Position numbers and translations under genes: made by a program. This document shows, piece by piece, positions 6,546 to 14,282 of a stretch of 20,436 bases of DNA; position 1 is the first letter of the stretch, and every line of letters starts with the position of its first letter. The stretch is from NCBI GenBank assembly GCA_051745265.1, contig JBNJDW010000006.1, positions 1-20,436 of the forward strand, read 5' to 3'. Source of the stretch: JBNJDW01 sp051745265 (GTDB lineage Bacteria; Pseudomonadota; Alphaproteobacteria; Micavibrionales; CSBR16-224). The notes below the pieces were generated by a model, which searched no databases, was not told the DNA's origin, and saw only the letters and a program-made list of their open reading frames with translations.

Positions 6546-7033
6546 TGGACATCTTACAGGATTCAACCTTTTGGGTTCTCATTTCAACCATCCTGTTTCT
6601 GGTTGTTGCCTGGAAAAAAGGTCGCGCCCCTATTCTGAAAATCCTTGATGACCGGACGGATCGTATCCGTAAGGAACTGGATGATGCCGAACGCCTGCGC
6701 GTCGAAGCTCAGGAAGTGCTGGCTGAATATCAGAAAAAACACCGCGATGCCATGAAGACCGCCGATGATATTATCAAAGCGGCCTCAGAACGTGCCGTTC
6801 AGATCGAACAGGACGCCATGACAAAAATGGAAGACGATCTGGCCCGTAAGGAAAACCAGTTGATTGAACGTATCAGCCGCGCCGAAACGGCCGCTGTTCA
6901 GGAAATCAGAAATAAAGCCGCAGATATTGCAACATCGACAATCACATCTATCTTATCCGAAGAACTGGATAAAAAAGATGAAAGCCTGATTGATGATGCG
7001 ATTAAAACCCTTCCAGAAAAACTCAGTGCCTAA
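6545..7033 (+). CDS. atpF: ATP synthase Fo subunit b
   Basis: Stalk subunit that holds F1 to subunit a. The 162 residues have an N-terminal membrane helix (about 8-23, FWVLISTILFLVVAW) followed by the charged turn KKGRAPILKILDDRTDRI and a long coiled coil rich in Ala, Glu, Arg and Lys. The length and the K-x-x-x-P-I pattern match alphaproteobacterial b. It starts within the stop codon of b' with an ideal Shine-Dalgarno. It is the last Fo gene; delta-alpha-gamma-beta-epsilon are not here, as is usual in alphaproteobacteria where F1 is a separate operon. Confidence 0.95.
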   Translation: MDILQDSTFWVLISTILFLVVAWKKGRAPILKILDDRTDRIRKELDDAERLRVEAQEVLAEYQKKHRDAMKTADDIIKAASERAVQIEQDAMTKMEDDLARKENQLIERISRAETAAVQEIRNKAADIATSTITSILSEELDKKDESLIDDAIKTLPEKLSA

Positions 7034-7439
7034 ACCGGTCTTTGTGCCGGTTTTTGCAGGGCTGCTTTTGCTGCTTCTGTCCGGATGCACATCCATGGTT
7101 TCCGCCCCCGAAATTGAACGCGACTGTCAGACACAGACTGATAATTTTATCAGCCGGGTTAATTGTATGGTCGACCGTTACAACAGCCTTCCTGAAAAGC
7201 AACGCAGCAATTACGAAGATCTGGACAGACTTTTCCTTGATCAGGCTGTCCTGCTTGCCGATCAGGTCACCGCCGGCAAGATCACCGCTCAGGAAGCCGA
7301 AGTTGAACTTAGCAAGACACGCAGTTCTATAGAAACGCAGCGCCGTGCCCGTAATTCCTATTATGACCGGGGCCGTTTTGGTATGGGCGTTGGTATCGGC
7401 CATGGACACCCGGGCTATTGGGGCAGTTATGGCTGGTGA
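7026..7439 (+). CDS. Small lipoprotein of unknown function with Gly/His/Tyr-rich tail
   Basis: I do not recognise this protein. From the GTG at 7026 it has 137 residues and an ideal lipoprotein signal: MPKP, a Leu-rich core and the lipobox LSGC with Cys21. The frame is also open from ATG codons at 6990-6996, but those would overlap atpF by 44 bases and put 12 extra residues before the signal, so I prefer the GTG, which overlaps the atpF stop by eight bases. The middle (about 35-105) is helical and charged, with two further Cys 13 apart. The end is YYDRGRFGMGVGIGHGHPGYWGSYGW in pattern: Gly with His, Tyr and Trp, perhaps disordered or metal-binding. It probably shares the Fo transcript. Confidence 0.75.
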   Translation: MPKPVFVPVFAGLLLLLLSGCTSMVSAPEIERDCQTQTDNFISRVNCMVDRYNSLPEKQRSNYEDLDRLFLDQAVLLADQVTAGKITAQEAEVELSKTRSSIETQRRARNSYYDRGRFGMGVGIGHGHPGYWGSYGW

Positions 7440-7450
7440 TACAACAGATC

Positions 7451-7468
7451 ACAGCACTGAAATGCTGT
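7451..7468 (+). terminator. Weak hairpin after the Fo/lipoprotein run
   Basis: ACAGCA and TGCTGT form a six-base stem with a six-base loop, 11 bases after the lipoprotein stop. Only TTT and then GCCC follows the stem, so it is a poor intrinsic terminator; it may instead protect the mRNA 3' end or be incidental. Confidence 0.3.
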
Positions 7469-7528
7469 TTGCCCTCAATGATAATTTAACTTAAAATCAC
7501 CCTGTAATCACTTTTCAGGAGCCTTGCC

Positions 7529-10500
7529 ATGGACACCAATGCCGCGACCGCCCCATCTGAAACAGCGCTTGATCAAACGCGTCATGACATTGCCCTGGAC
7601 TATCATAGTGATGAGACCGCACATCTTGATATGTTGCTAGAAAATCTGTCCATAGATAACCGGCAACGCCGTATGATCGAGGATCAGGCGACGACCCTGG
7701 TCCATAGCGTTCGCGCCAATCGTAAGCGTTTCGGCGGGCTTGACAGCTTTCTCAATGAATATGGCCTGACCACGGATGAGGGCATTGCCCTGATGTGCCT
7801 TGCCGAGGCTTTGCTGCGCATCCCTGACAAGGAAACCGCGGATCTTTTGATTAAGGACAAAATCGGCACTGCAGACTGGGACGAGCATATTGGCAAAGGC
7901 AGCGACCTGTTTGTCAATGCCTCGACCTGGGCTTTGATGCTGACCGGTAAGGTCATTGGCCCGGCGGACAAGGACAAAGATGATTTCAGCCCCTCTAACC
8001 TCTTGCAAAAAATGGTAAAAACCGCGGGCGAGCCCGTGGTCCGCAGCGCCATGCATCATGCCATGCGTATTCTGGGCCATCAATTTGTTATTGGCCGCAC
8101 GATCAAGGAAGCCATGAAAACCGCCCGTCCGCAGGAAAAACTGGGCTATCGTTATTCTTATGACATGCTGGGTGAAGCGGCGCGGACGATGGCGGATGCG
8201 GACCGCTATTATCAAGCCTATCATGATGCCATTGATAGTATCGGCAAAACCGTGAAATCCTATGATGAGCCAGCCTCTCCGATCACCTCGGCGGGGATAT
8301 CTGTTAAAATCTCCGCCCTGCACCCCCGTTATTTTGCCACCCAGCAGGAAAACTGTATGCCGGTTCTGGTTGAACGGCTGACAGCACTGGCCCGTAAATG
8401 TAAAGATTACAATATCGGCATGTGTATTGATGCCGAAGAAGCCCATCGGCTTGACCTGTCATTACAAATTATTGAACAGGTGCGGATGAATCCGGCCTTA
8501 AAAGGCTGGGAAGGCTTTGGCCTTGCGCTGCAGGCTTACCAGAAACGCGCCTGGAAAACCATTGACTGGCTGGCCGAACTGGCGCAGCAATCCGGAGAGC
8601 GGCTTATGGTCCGTCTGGTTAAAGGCGCCTATTGGGATACCGAAATTAAATACGCGCAGGAACGCGGCCTGCCCGGTTATCCGGTCTTTACCCGTAAAAA
8701 TTCAACCGATGTCTCCTATCTGGCCTGCGCCCGTAAAATGCTGGATCGGCGCGATGTTTTCTATCCGCAATTTGCCACGCATAATGCCCATACCGTTGCG
8801 GCGGTCATGACCATGGCGGGCGACAATCCGAGCGGCTTTGAATTTCAACGCCTGCATGGCATGGGAGAGCCCTTATATCACCAGATGATCGGCCCGGAAG
8901 GCACGCCGGGTAAATTCCCGATTCGGGTGTATGCGCCTGTCGGCAGCCATGAAGACCTGTTGCCTTATCTGGTCCGGCGTTTACTTGAAAACGGGGCCAA
9001 CAGCTCCTTTGTTAATCGAATACAGGATGACCGCGTGCCCGTCAGCGAGATGGTTATCGATCCGATCCGTTATGTTGAACGGCTTAAAAACAAACAACAC
9101 CCAAAAATTCCATTGCCCCGCGATTTATACGGTAAGGCCCGTAAAAATGCGAAGGGGATCGAGTTATTTGATAATGCTGTCGCCGAACCACTGCAACAGG
9201 ATCTGCTGTCCTATCGTGAGAAAACCTGGCATGCCGGGCCTGATAACAGCGCCGATATTGAAGCTATACTCAACCCTGCCAATAACAGTGAAAAAGTCGG
9301 CACCGTCGCTGTCCCCACAGCTGAGCAGATCGAAAACGCCCTTGCGACGGCCCATGAAAGCTTTTATGACTGGTCAAGAACACCCGCGCAGGATCGGGCC
9401 GCCTGTCTGTTAAAGCTGGCCGATCTGATGGAAGATCAGTTAACAGAGCTAATGGCCCTGTGCATACGCGAGGCCGGAAAGACCATTGCCGATGCCTTGG
9501 CCGATGTCAGGGAGGCCATTGATTTCTGCCGCTATTACGCCATTCAGGGGCAAAAAGACTTTGGCAGTGACATTGTTTTACCCGGCCCCACCGGGGAAAT
9601 GAATACGCTTGGCCTGACGGGGCGCGGTACATTCCTGTGCATCAGCCCCTGGAATTTCCCGATTGCCATCTTTACCGGACAGGTTGTTGCCGCCTTAATG
9701 GCCGGTAACTGCGTGATTGCCAAACCGGCGGAACAAACACCGCTGATCGCGCAAAAGGTTATTAATCTGCTCTATACCGCAGGAATACCGGAAAATGTCC
9801 TGCATATGCTGCCGCTTTCCGGGGATATGACGGGCAAATATCTGGTTTCTGATACACGTATTACCGGCGTGACCTTTACCGGCTCCACCGAAACGGCGCG
9901 GATCATCAATACCAGTCTGGCCGAACGTCCGGGGGCCATAGCCCCCTTGATCGCCGAAACCGGCGGGCAGAACGCCATGATCGTTGATAACAGCGCGCTT
10001 GCCGAACAGGTGATTGACGATATGATCATCAGCGGCTTTCAATCCGCAGGGCAGCGTTGCTCTGCCTTACGGGTTCTCTATGCGCAGGAGGGTATTGCCG
10101 ATAAAATCGTAGAAATGCTGGCCGGGGCCGCTGAAGACGTCGTCATTGGCGATCCGATGTATCTGTCGACCGATATCGGTCCGGTCATCGATCGCAAGGC
10201 CCAACAGATGCTGCAGGATCATGCCGATAAAATGGATAAAGCGGCAAAACTGGTCGCCCGCACGCCCCTGGATGCTGATGTGGCAGAGCGCGGGACGTAT
10301 TTTGCCCCCCGGGCCTATCTGATGGATAACACCGATATACTGGAACGTGAAGTCTTCGGCCCGATCATCCATATTGTTCGTTATCAAACCGGGCATCTTG
10401 ATAAGGTTATGGATGATATAAATTCCAAAGGCTATGGCCTGACCCTCGGCATTCACAGCCGTATTGATCATACAGTTGAATATATCCTGACCCGCGCGCG

Positions 10501-10708
10501 GGTTGGTAACTGTTACGTGAACCGGTCGATGATCGGCGCTGTTGTCGGCGTTCAACCCTTTGGCGGTATGGGATTATCGGGCACCGGGCCCAAAGCCGGC
10601 GGACCGCATTACCTGCACCGCTTTGCAACAGAAAGGACCACAACGGTCAACACCACGGCCTCTGGCGGTAATACGACGCTGGTGTCCCTGACAGAGGACG
10701 ATGTGTAG
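7529..10708 (+). CDS. putA: Bifunctional proline dehydrogenase / L-glutamate gamma-semialdehyde dehydrogenase
   Basis: Oxidises proline to glutamate in two channelled steps at the inner face of the membrane: an FAD proline dehydrogenase passing electrons to quinone, and an NAD-dependent aldehyde dehydrogenase. The 1059-residue protein starts directly with the helical arm (to about 190). The dehydrogenase barrel spans about 200-520, with RLVKGAYWDTEIK (362-374), THNAHT (417-422) and RRLLENGANSSFVNRI (483-498), the proline/FAD signature. The aldehyde dehydrogenase follows (about 570-1035), with SPWNFP (706-711), TFTGSTETA (782-790), catalytic Glu810 in IAETGGQ and nucleophile Cys844 in SAGQRCSALR; the family's C-terminal GPKAGGPHYLHRF is present. 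No ribbon-helix-helix DNA-binding domain precedes it, so it cannot repress its own gene as E. coli PutA does. AGGAG lies seven bases before ATG. Confidence 0.97.
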   Translation: MDTNAATAPSETALDQTRHDIALDYHSDETAHLDMLLENLSIDNRQRRMIEDQATTLVHSVRANRKRFGGLDSFLNEYGLTTDEGIALMCLAEALLRIPDKETADLLIKDKIGTADWDEHIGKGSDLFVNASTWALMLTGKVIGPADKDKDDFSPSNLLQKMVKTAGEPVVRSAMHHAMRILGHQFVIGRTIKEAMKTARPQEKLGYRYSYDMLGEAARTMADADRYYQAYHDAIDSIGKTVKSYDEPASPITSAGISVKISALHPRYFATQQENCMPVLVERLTALARKCKDYNIGMCIDAEEAHRLDLSLQIIEQVRMNPALKGWEGFGLALQAYQKRAWKTIDWLAELAQQSGERLMVRLVKGAYWDTEIKYAQERGLPGYPVFTRKNSTDVSYLACARKMLDRRDVFYPQFATHNAHTVAAVMTMAGDNPSGFEFQRLHGMGEPLYHQMIGPEGTPGKFPIRVYAPVGSHEDLLPYLVRRLLENGANSSFVNRIQDDRVPVSEMVIDPIRYVERLKNKQHPKIPLPRDLYGKARKNAKGIELFDNAVAEPLQQDLLSYREKTWHAGPDNSADIEAILNPANNSEKVGTVAVPTAEQIENALATAHESFYDWSRTPAQDRAACLLKLADLMEDQLTELMALCIREAGKTIADALADVREAIDFCRYYAIQGQKDFGSDIVLPGPTGEMNTLGLTGRGTFLCISPWNFPIAIFTGQVVAALMAGNCVIAKPAEQTPLIAQKVINLLYTAGIPENVLHMLPLSGDMTGKYLVSDTRITGVTFTGSTETARIINTSLAERPGAIAPLIAETGGQNAMIVDNSALAEQVIDDMIISGFQSAGQRCSALRVLYAQEGIADKIVEMLAGAAEDVVIGDPMYLSTDIGPVIDRKAQQMLQDHADKMDKAAKLVARTPLDADVAERGTYFAPRAYLMDNTDILEREVFGPIIHIVRYQTGHLDKVMDDINSKGYGLTLGIHSRIDHTVEYILTRARVGNCYVNRSMIGAVVGVQPFGGMGLSGTGPKAGGPHYLHRFATERTTTVNTTASGGNTTLVSLTEDDV

Positions 10709-10733
10709 AATTTTGTGCCTTACATGTTTAAAT

Positions 10734-10762
10734 TTCACAAAAATAAGAGAATCACGTATAAT
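10734..10762 (+). promoter_or_regulatory. Strong sigma-70-type promoter for rsfS-rlmH and downstream genes
   Basis: TTCACA (10734-10739, five of six -35 bases) and a perfect TATAAT (10757-10762) are separated by exactly 17 bases, the best promoter match I see in the window. It lies just after putA and points at rsfS; the expected start near 10769 would give a leader of about 135 bases. That leader includes a small CTGCG/CGCAG hairpin (10839-10854) of unknown significance. Confidence 0.7.
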
Positions 10763-10905
10763 AAAGGTATGAGACCTATAGAAATACCGGCAAACGGCGT
10801 TCTTTTTCATGACATCATTCAGGTGGATCTGTGTTATTCTGCGCTTTCCCGCAGGGTAAAACGGATTATATCATGTTTAAAGCGTCATAATGATGGAGGA
10901 CAATC

Positions 10906-11286
10906 ATAGCCAGTCGCAAAGAACCGGATCTTACACCGGAAGAGTTAAAAAAGTTGGTGATAACCACCCTTGATAACAACAAAGCCGAAGACATCGTCTG
11001 TATCGATCTCGAAGGTAAAACATCTATCGCAGACTTTATGGTCGTTTGTTCGGGGCGTTCATCCCGTCAGGTCGCAGGACTTGCCGATAAACTCTCTCAG
11101 ACCTTGTCTGAACACGGATATAAATCACGTATCGAAGGCAAAGGATCCGCCGATTGGGTCCTTCTTGATGGTGGTGACTTTATCGTTCACCTGTTCCGTC
11201 CCGAGGTCCGTGAATTCTATCAGATCGAAAAAATCTGGGGTGCTGACTTTAATACGACAGACCATACGCTGTATCTCTCGGCCTGA
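10906..11286 (+). CDS. rsfS: Ribosomal silencing factor RsfS, probably with a non-canonical ATA start
   Basis: RsfS binds ribosomal protein uL14 and blocks joining of the subunits in starvation. Family motifs: KAEDIVCIDLEGKTSIADFM, CSGRSSRQVAGLADKL, and RIEGKGSADWVLLDGGDFIVHLF. The earliest usual start in frame is TTG at 10954, but the first helix of the family (LKKLVITTLDNNKAEDI here, LQDFVIDKIDDLKGQDI in E. coli) begins before that codon. In frame between the upstream stop (TGA 10891) and 10954 there is no ATG, GTG, CTG or TTG; there is GGAGG (10895-10899) followed at normal distance by ATC (10903) and ATA (10906), then GCC AGT CGC. I therefore place the start at the ATA, giving 126 residues. 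The alternatives are a TTG start with GGAAGAG before it, or a single-base error from ATG. rlmH follows 18 bases later. Confidence 0.85.
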   Translation: MASRKEPDLTPEELKKLVITTLDNNKAEDIVCIDLEGKTSIADFMVVCSGRSSRQVAGLADKLSQTLSEHGYKSRIEGKGSADWVLLDGGDFIVHLFRPEVREFYQIEKIWGADFNTTDHTLYLSA

Positions 11287-11304
11287 TCTTCTGAAAGGCC
11301 GCTT

Positions 11305-11754
11305 ATGCGTATTAAACTGCTCTCGGTGGGAAGTGTTAAAAAAGCGTCCCCCTTTCATGATCTTTTTGCCACATATGCCAAACGGATGAACTGGTCACTG
11401 GACACAGCCGAGGTTGATGCCCGTAAAAACCAAACATCCGAACAACAGGAAGCACGGCTGTTACCGCTTATACCTGATGAAGCATATGTTTTCGCCCTGG
11501 ATGAGCGCGGCAAAACCCTGTCCAGCATCGAATTCACCCGCCATATCCAGCAGTTAGAGGCCGACAACCATACACAGTTATGCTTTATCATTGGCGGTGC
11601 TGACGGGTTGACGGAAAATATCCGTAAAAAAGCTGATTTTTTGCTCTCTTTTGGTAAACAAACATGGCCTCATCAGCTTGTTCGGGTTATGCTGATAGAA
11701 CAGATTTACAGGGCACAACAAATTTCCGCAGGACACCCTTACCACCGTGAATAA
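11305..11754 (+). CDS. rlmH: 23S rRNA (pseudouridine1915-N3)-methyltransferase RlmH
   Basis: SPOUT methyltransferase that methylates pseudouridine 1915 in helix 69 of assembled ribosomes. The 149 residues match the family length. The SAM-binding knot is seen as FIIGGADGL (94-102) and the C-terminal PHQLVRVMLIEQIYRA (122-137) with the closing GHPYHR (143-148) that is invariant in the family. GAAAGG lies a few bases before the ATG. rsfS-rlmH adjacency is widely conserved. Its last codons overlap the GTG start of the next gene by eight bases, so expression is coupled to the envelope genes downstream. Confidence 0.97.
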   Translation: MRIKLLSVGSVKKASPFHDLFATYAKRMNWSLDTAEVDARKNQTSEQQEARLLPLIPDEAYVFALDERGKTLSSIEFTRHIQQLEADNHTQLCFIIGGADGLTENIRKKADFLLSFGKQTWPHQLVRVMLIEQIYRAQQISAGHPYHRE

Positions 11755-12904
11755 ACTGGTTAAACATATGCTGGGTCTTTTGACTGTTATCCTTCTGATA
11801 ACAGCCACACCGGCTATGGCGCAGGACCTGTCCAAAACCAAAGCGCAATTGGAAAAAACCCGGGCCGCGGCCAAGGCCGAAGAAGCCCGCAAAGCCAAAG
11901 CCGAACAAAAACTGAAAATCGTTCAATCCGAACTGGTTGCCACAGCACGCAAAATGCAGAATATCGAACAGGCGCTGTCCACGTTGCAGGAAAAGCAAGA
12001 CGATCTGGAAAAACGTCAGGCAAAACTGGCCGAAGGCCTTATCCGTGACAAAGGTTTATCAACATCCCTTATTCTGGCGGTTTATCGATCCGCAAAGCTG
12101 CCGACTTATGGCCTGTATTTTTCCAATGCGCCAAAATCCGAAACATTGCATCGGATGATCGCTTTGAACAGTACCGTACCGGCGCTGCATGAAAGAATGC
12201 AGGGCATCGAATCTGAAATGAAAGAGCTAAAAATCCTTCAATCCGAAATTTCCGATGTGCTGGCGCATCGCAAGCAGGAGCAGAAAAAACTGAAAAGCGA
12301 AACGGGTACGTTAAACGCTTTGCTGAAGGATCGTGAAAAGCTTTATAAAACAGTTTCGGCAAGTCACCGCCAAAGATTGAGCGAGATCAAACGCTTGCAA
12401 AAAGAAGCTAAAGACCTGACCGAGCTTATGGCCAAATTAAAACCGGCCCCACGCCCTGAAAAAATCACCAAAACCGCATCAGCGGCAGCAGCCGTACCGG
12501 TGCCGTCCCTGCCCCCCGAAACTGCTGATAAAATGCTGCCGGTCGTTGGCAAAGTCAGAATTTCCTTTGGCGATCAGGACGATATCGGCGCTGTTAGCAG
12601 CGGTATTACCTTTTCAACCCAGCCGCAGGCAACGGTTGTTTCACCGATGTCAGGCAAAGTAGCCTTTGCCGGGCCCTTCCAAAATTACAAACGCCTCTTG
12701 ATTATTGAGCATAACGACGGATATCATAGTCTGATAGCAGGTCTTGATAGTATAGAGACATCCGTTAATTCAATTCTTCAGGCTGGGGAGCCCGTGGGTA
12801 AAATTACACGTCAGACAAATAAAAATGGTCGTCTATACTATGAGCTCCGCAAAAACGGCAAGCCCATTAATCCGAATGCTGTCTTTAACACAAACACTGG
12901 ATAA
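11747..12904 (+). CDS. EnvC-like murein hydrolase activator (coiled coil plus degenerate LytM/M23 domain)
   Basis: Periplasmic protein expected to activate cell-division amidases. The GTG start inside the rlmH end gives a signal peptide (1-25, ending PAMA). Residues about 27-225 are an almost unbroken Lys/Glu/Gln/Ala coiled coil, then a Pro/Ala linker, then a LytM-type domain (264-385). The zinc ligands of active M23 peptidases are absent: the HxGID motif reads SSGIT (284-288) and the His-x-His before Phe-Glu reads RLYYE (362-366). Loss of the catalytic residues is a hallmark of EnvC-type activators, so an enzyme role is unlikely. ctpA follows 15 bases later. The gene order rlmH-envC-ctpA supports the assignment. 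Confidence 0.9.
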   Translation: MNKLVKHMLGLLTVILLITATPAMAQDLSKTKAQLEKTRAAAKAEEARKAKAEQKLKIVQSELVATARKMQNIEQALSTLQEKQDDLEKRQAKLAEGLIRDKGLSTSLILAVYRSAKLPTYGLYFSNAPKSETLHRMIALNSTVPALHERMQGIESEMKELKILQSEISDVLAHRKQEQKKLKSETGTLNALLKDREKLYKTVSASHRQRLSEIKRLQKEAKDLTELMAKLKPAPRPEKITKTASAAAAVPVPSLPPETADKMLPVVGKVRISFGDQDDIGAVSSGITFSTQPQATVVSPMSGKVAFAGPFQNYKRLLIIEHNDGYHSLIAGLDSIETSVNSILQAGEPVGKITRQTNKNGRLYYELRKNGKPINPNAVFNTNTG

Positions 12905-12919
12905 AACGAGGTTCTATAT

Positions 12920-14257
12920 ATGATAAAAAAATCAGCTTACGTGATCAGCGGTATGGTTCTTGGCCTTTCTATCGGGATTGGCAGTATGGGATTTGCCCAG
13001 TCAGCGCAAGAACAGAGGCAGGAACAAGGACAAGAAGTCTCCGCCGATACATACCAGATGTTAAATCTGTTTGGTAATGTGTTTGAGCGTGTGCGCTCTG
13101 AATATGTAGAACCTGTTGAGGATCAGGAACTGATTGAAACGGCGTTAAATGGTATGTTAACAGCACTTGATCCGCATTCAGGCTATCTGACAGAAAATGA
13201 TTTCAGCTCTATGCAGGTTCAGACCCGCGGCGAATTTGGCGGGCTTGGTATTGAAGTCACCATGGAAAACGGCCTGGTCAAAGTCGTATCTCCGATTGAC
13301 GATACCCCGGCAGCCAAAGCCGGCATCGAAGCCAACGACCTGATCGCTGAAATTGATGGTGAACAGGTTATGGGGCTGTCCTTATCCGATGCAGTGGATA
13401 AAATGCGCGGTAAGGTCGGCAGTAAAATCACTCTGACCATTATACGTGAAGGCACGTCAGAACCTCTGAAAGTCGAAATCACCCGTGATATCATCAAAAT
13501 CAAATCTGTCCGCCATGAGGTTAAAAACGATAATGTCGGTTATATCCGCATCACGACCTTTAACCAGCAGACGTTCAGCGGGCTGAAAAAAGCCCTGAAG
13601 GATATTCAAAAAGAAACCGGTGATGAACTGATCGGTTACGTGCTTGATCTGCGTAATAATCCGGGTGGCTTGCTTGATCAGGCCATATCGGTTTCTGATG
13701 CCTTTTTGGATAAAGGCGAAATCGTCTCAACCCGTGGCCGCGCTGATGATGACATTCGTCGGGATAACGCCACGGCTGGCGATCTTACTGATGGGTTACC
13801 GATTGTTGTTCTGATCAATGGCGGTTCCGCATCGGCATCAGAAATTGTTGCCGGCGCGCTTCAGGATCATAAGCGCGGTATTGTTCTGGGCACGCAAAGC
13901 TTTGGCAAGGGCTCCGTACAAACGGTTATTACTCTGCCGGGCCACGGCGCCATGCGTCTGACAACAGCACGTTATTACACACCGTCAGGCACATCCATTC
14001 AAGCTACCGGTATTACGCCCGATATCAAGATTGAGCGGGTTGCCGTTGTCGGTCATACGGACGCATCAGGTCGTATGAGCGAGGCTGACCTTCGCGGTTC
14101 CTTGGAAAATGATAATGGCGATGTGTCAGAAGTAACAGAAGACCCGGAAGACACCGTTGATCTCGAAGCTGAAGAAGAAGATATTGTCGATTATCAGCTG
14201 ATCCGCGCGGTTGATCTTTTACAAGGGATTTCCCTGTATAAAAACGCCGTAAATTAA
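12920..14257 (+). CDS. ctpA: S41-family carboxyl-terminal processing protease (CtpA-like)
   Basis: Periplasmic serine protease of the C-terminal processing (Prc/CtpA) family, which trims or degrades envelope proteins, often murein endopeptidases. 445 residues: signal peptide (1-26), N-terminal helices including the ALDPHSGYL motif (82-90), a PDZ domain about 100-185 (GGLGIEV, AGIEANDLIAEIDG), and the S41 protease core with DLRNNPGG (243-250), catalytic Ser305 in NGGSASASEI and Lys330 in FGKGSVQT, at the 25-residue spacing of E. coli Prc. The C-terminal 70 residues have an acidic stretch (EDPEDTVDLEAEEEDIVD). It is encoded between an amidase activator and a polysaccharide-deacetylase-like gene, pointing to cell-wall remodelling; the actual substrate is unknown. 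Confidence 0.95.
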   Translation: MIKKSAYVISGMVLGLSIGIGSMGFAQSAQEQRQEQGQEVSADTYQMLNLFGNVFERVRSEYVEPVEDQELIETALNGMLTALDPHSGYLTENDFSSMQVQTRGEFGGLGIEVTMENGLVKVVSPIDDTPAAKAGIEANDLIAEIDGEQVMGLSLSDAVDKMRGKVGSKITLTIIREGTSEPLKVEITRDIIKIKSVRHEVKNDNVGYIRITTFNQQTFSGLKKALKDIQKETGDELIGYVLDLRNNPGGLLDQAISVSDAFLDKGEIVSTRGRADDDIRRDNATAGDLTDGLPIVVLINGGSASASEIVAGALQDHKRGIVLGTQSFGKGSVQTVITLPGHGAMRLTTARYYTPSGTSIQATGITPDIKIERVAVVGHTDASGRMSEADLRGSLENDNGDVSEVTEDPEDTVDLEAEEEDIVDYQLIRAVDLLQGISLYKNAVN

Positions 14258-14282
14258 ACCTTTAGCGGTTGGAGCCACTAAT

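Noticed and set aside
7637..8446. Long open frame (269 codons) on the minus strand inside putA
   Set aside because: It is a mirror of a codon-biased, well-recognised gene; the antisense product has no recognisable motif and no Shine-Dalgarno.
10715..10909. 64-codon open frame between putA and rsfS
   Set aside because: It covers the strong promoter and leader of rsfS, has no Shine-Dalgarno and no recognisable features.
10890..10973. Short frame from the ATG codons at 10890/10893 as an alternative rsfS start by frameshift
   Set aside because: It is in another frame than RsfS and its product is unlike the family; the RsfS-like helix is encoded in the ATA frame, so no indel is needed.
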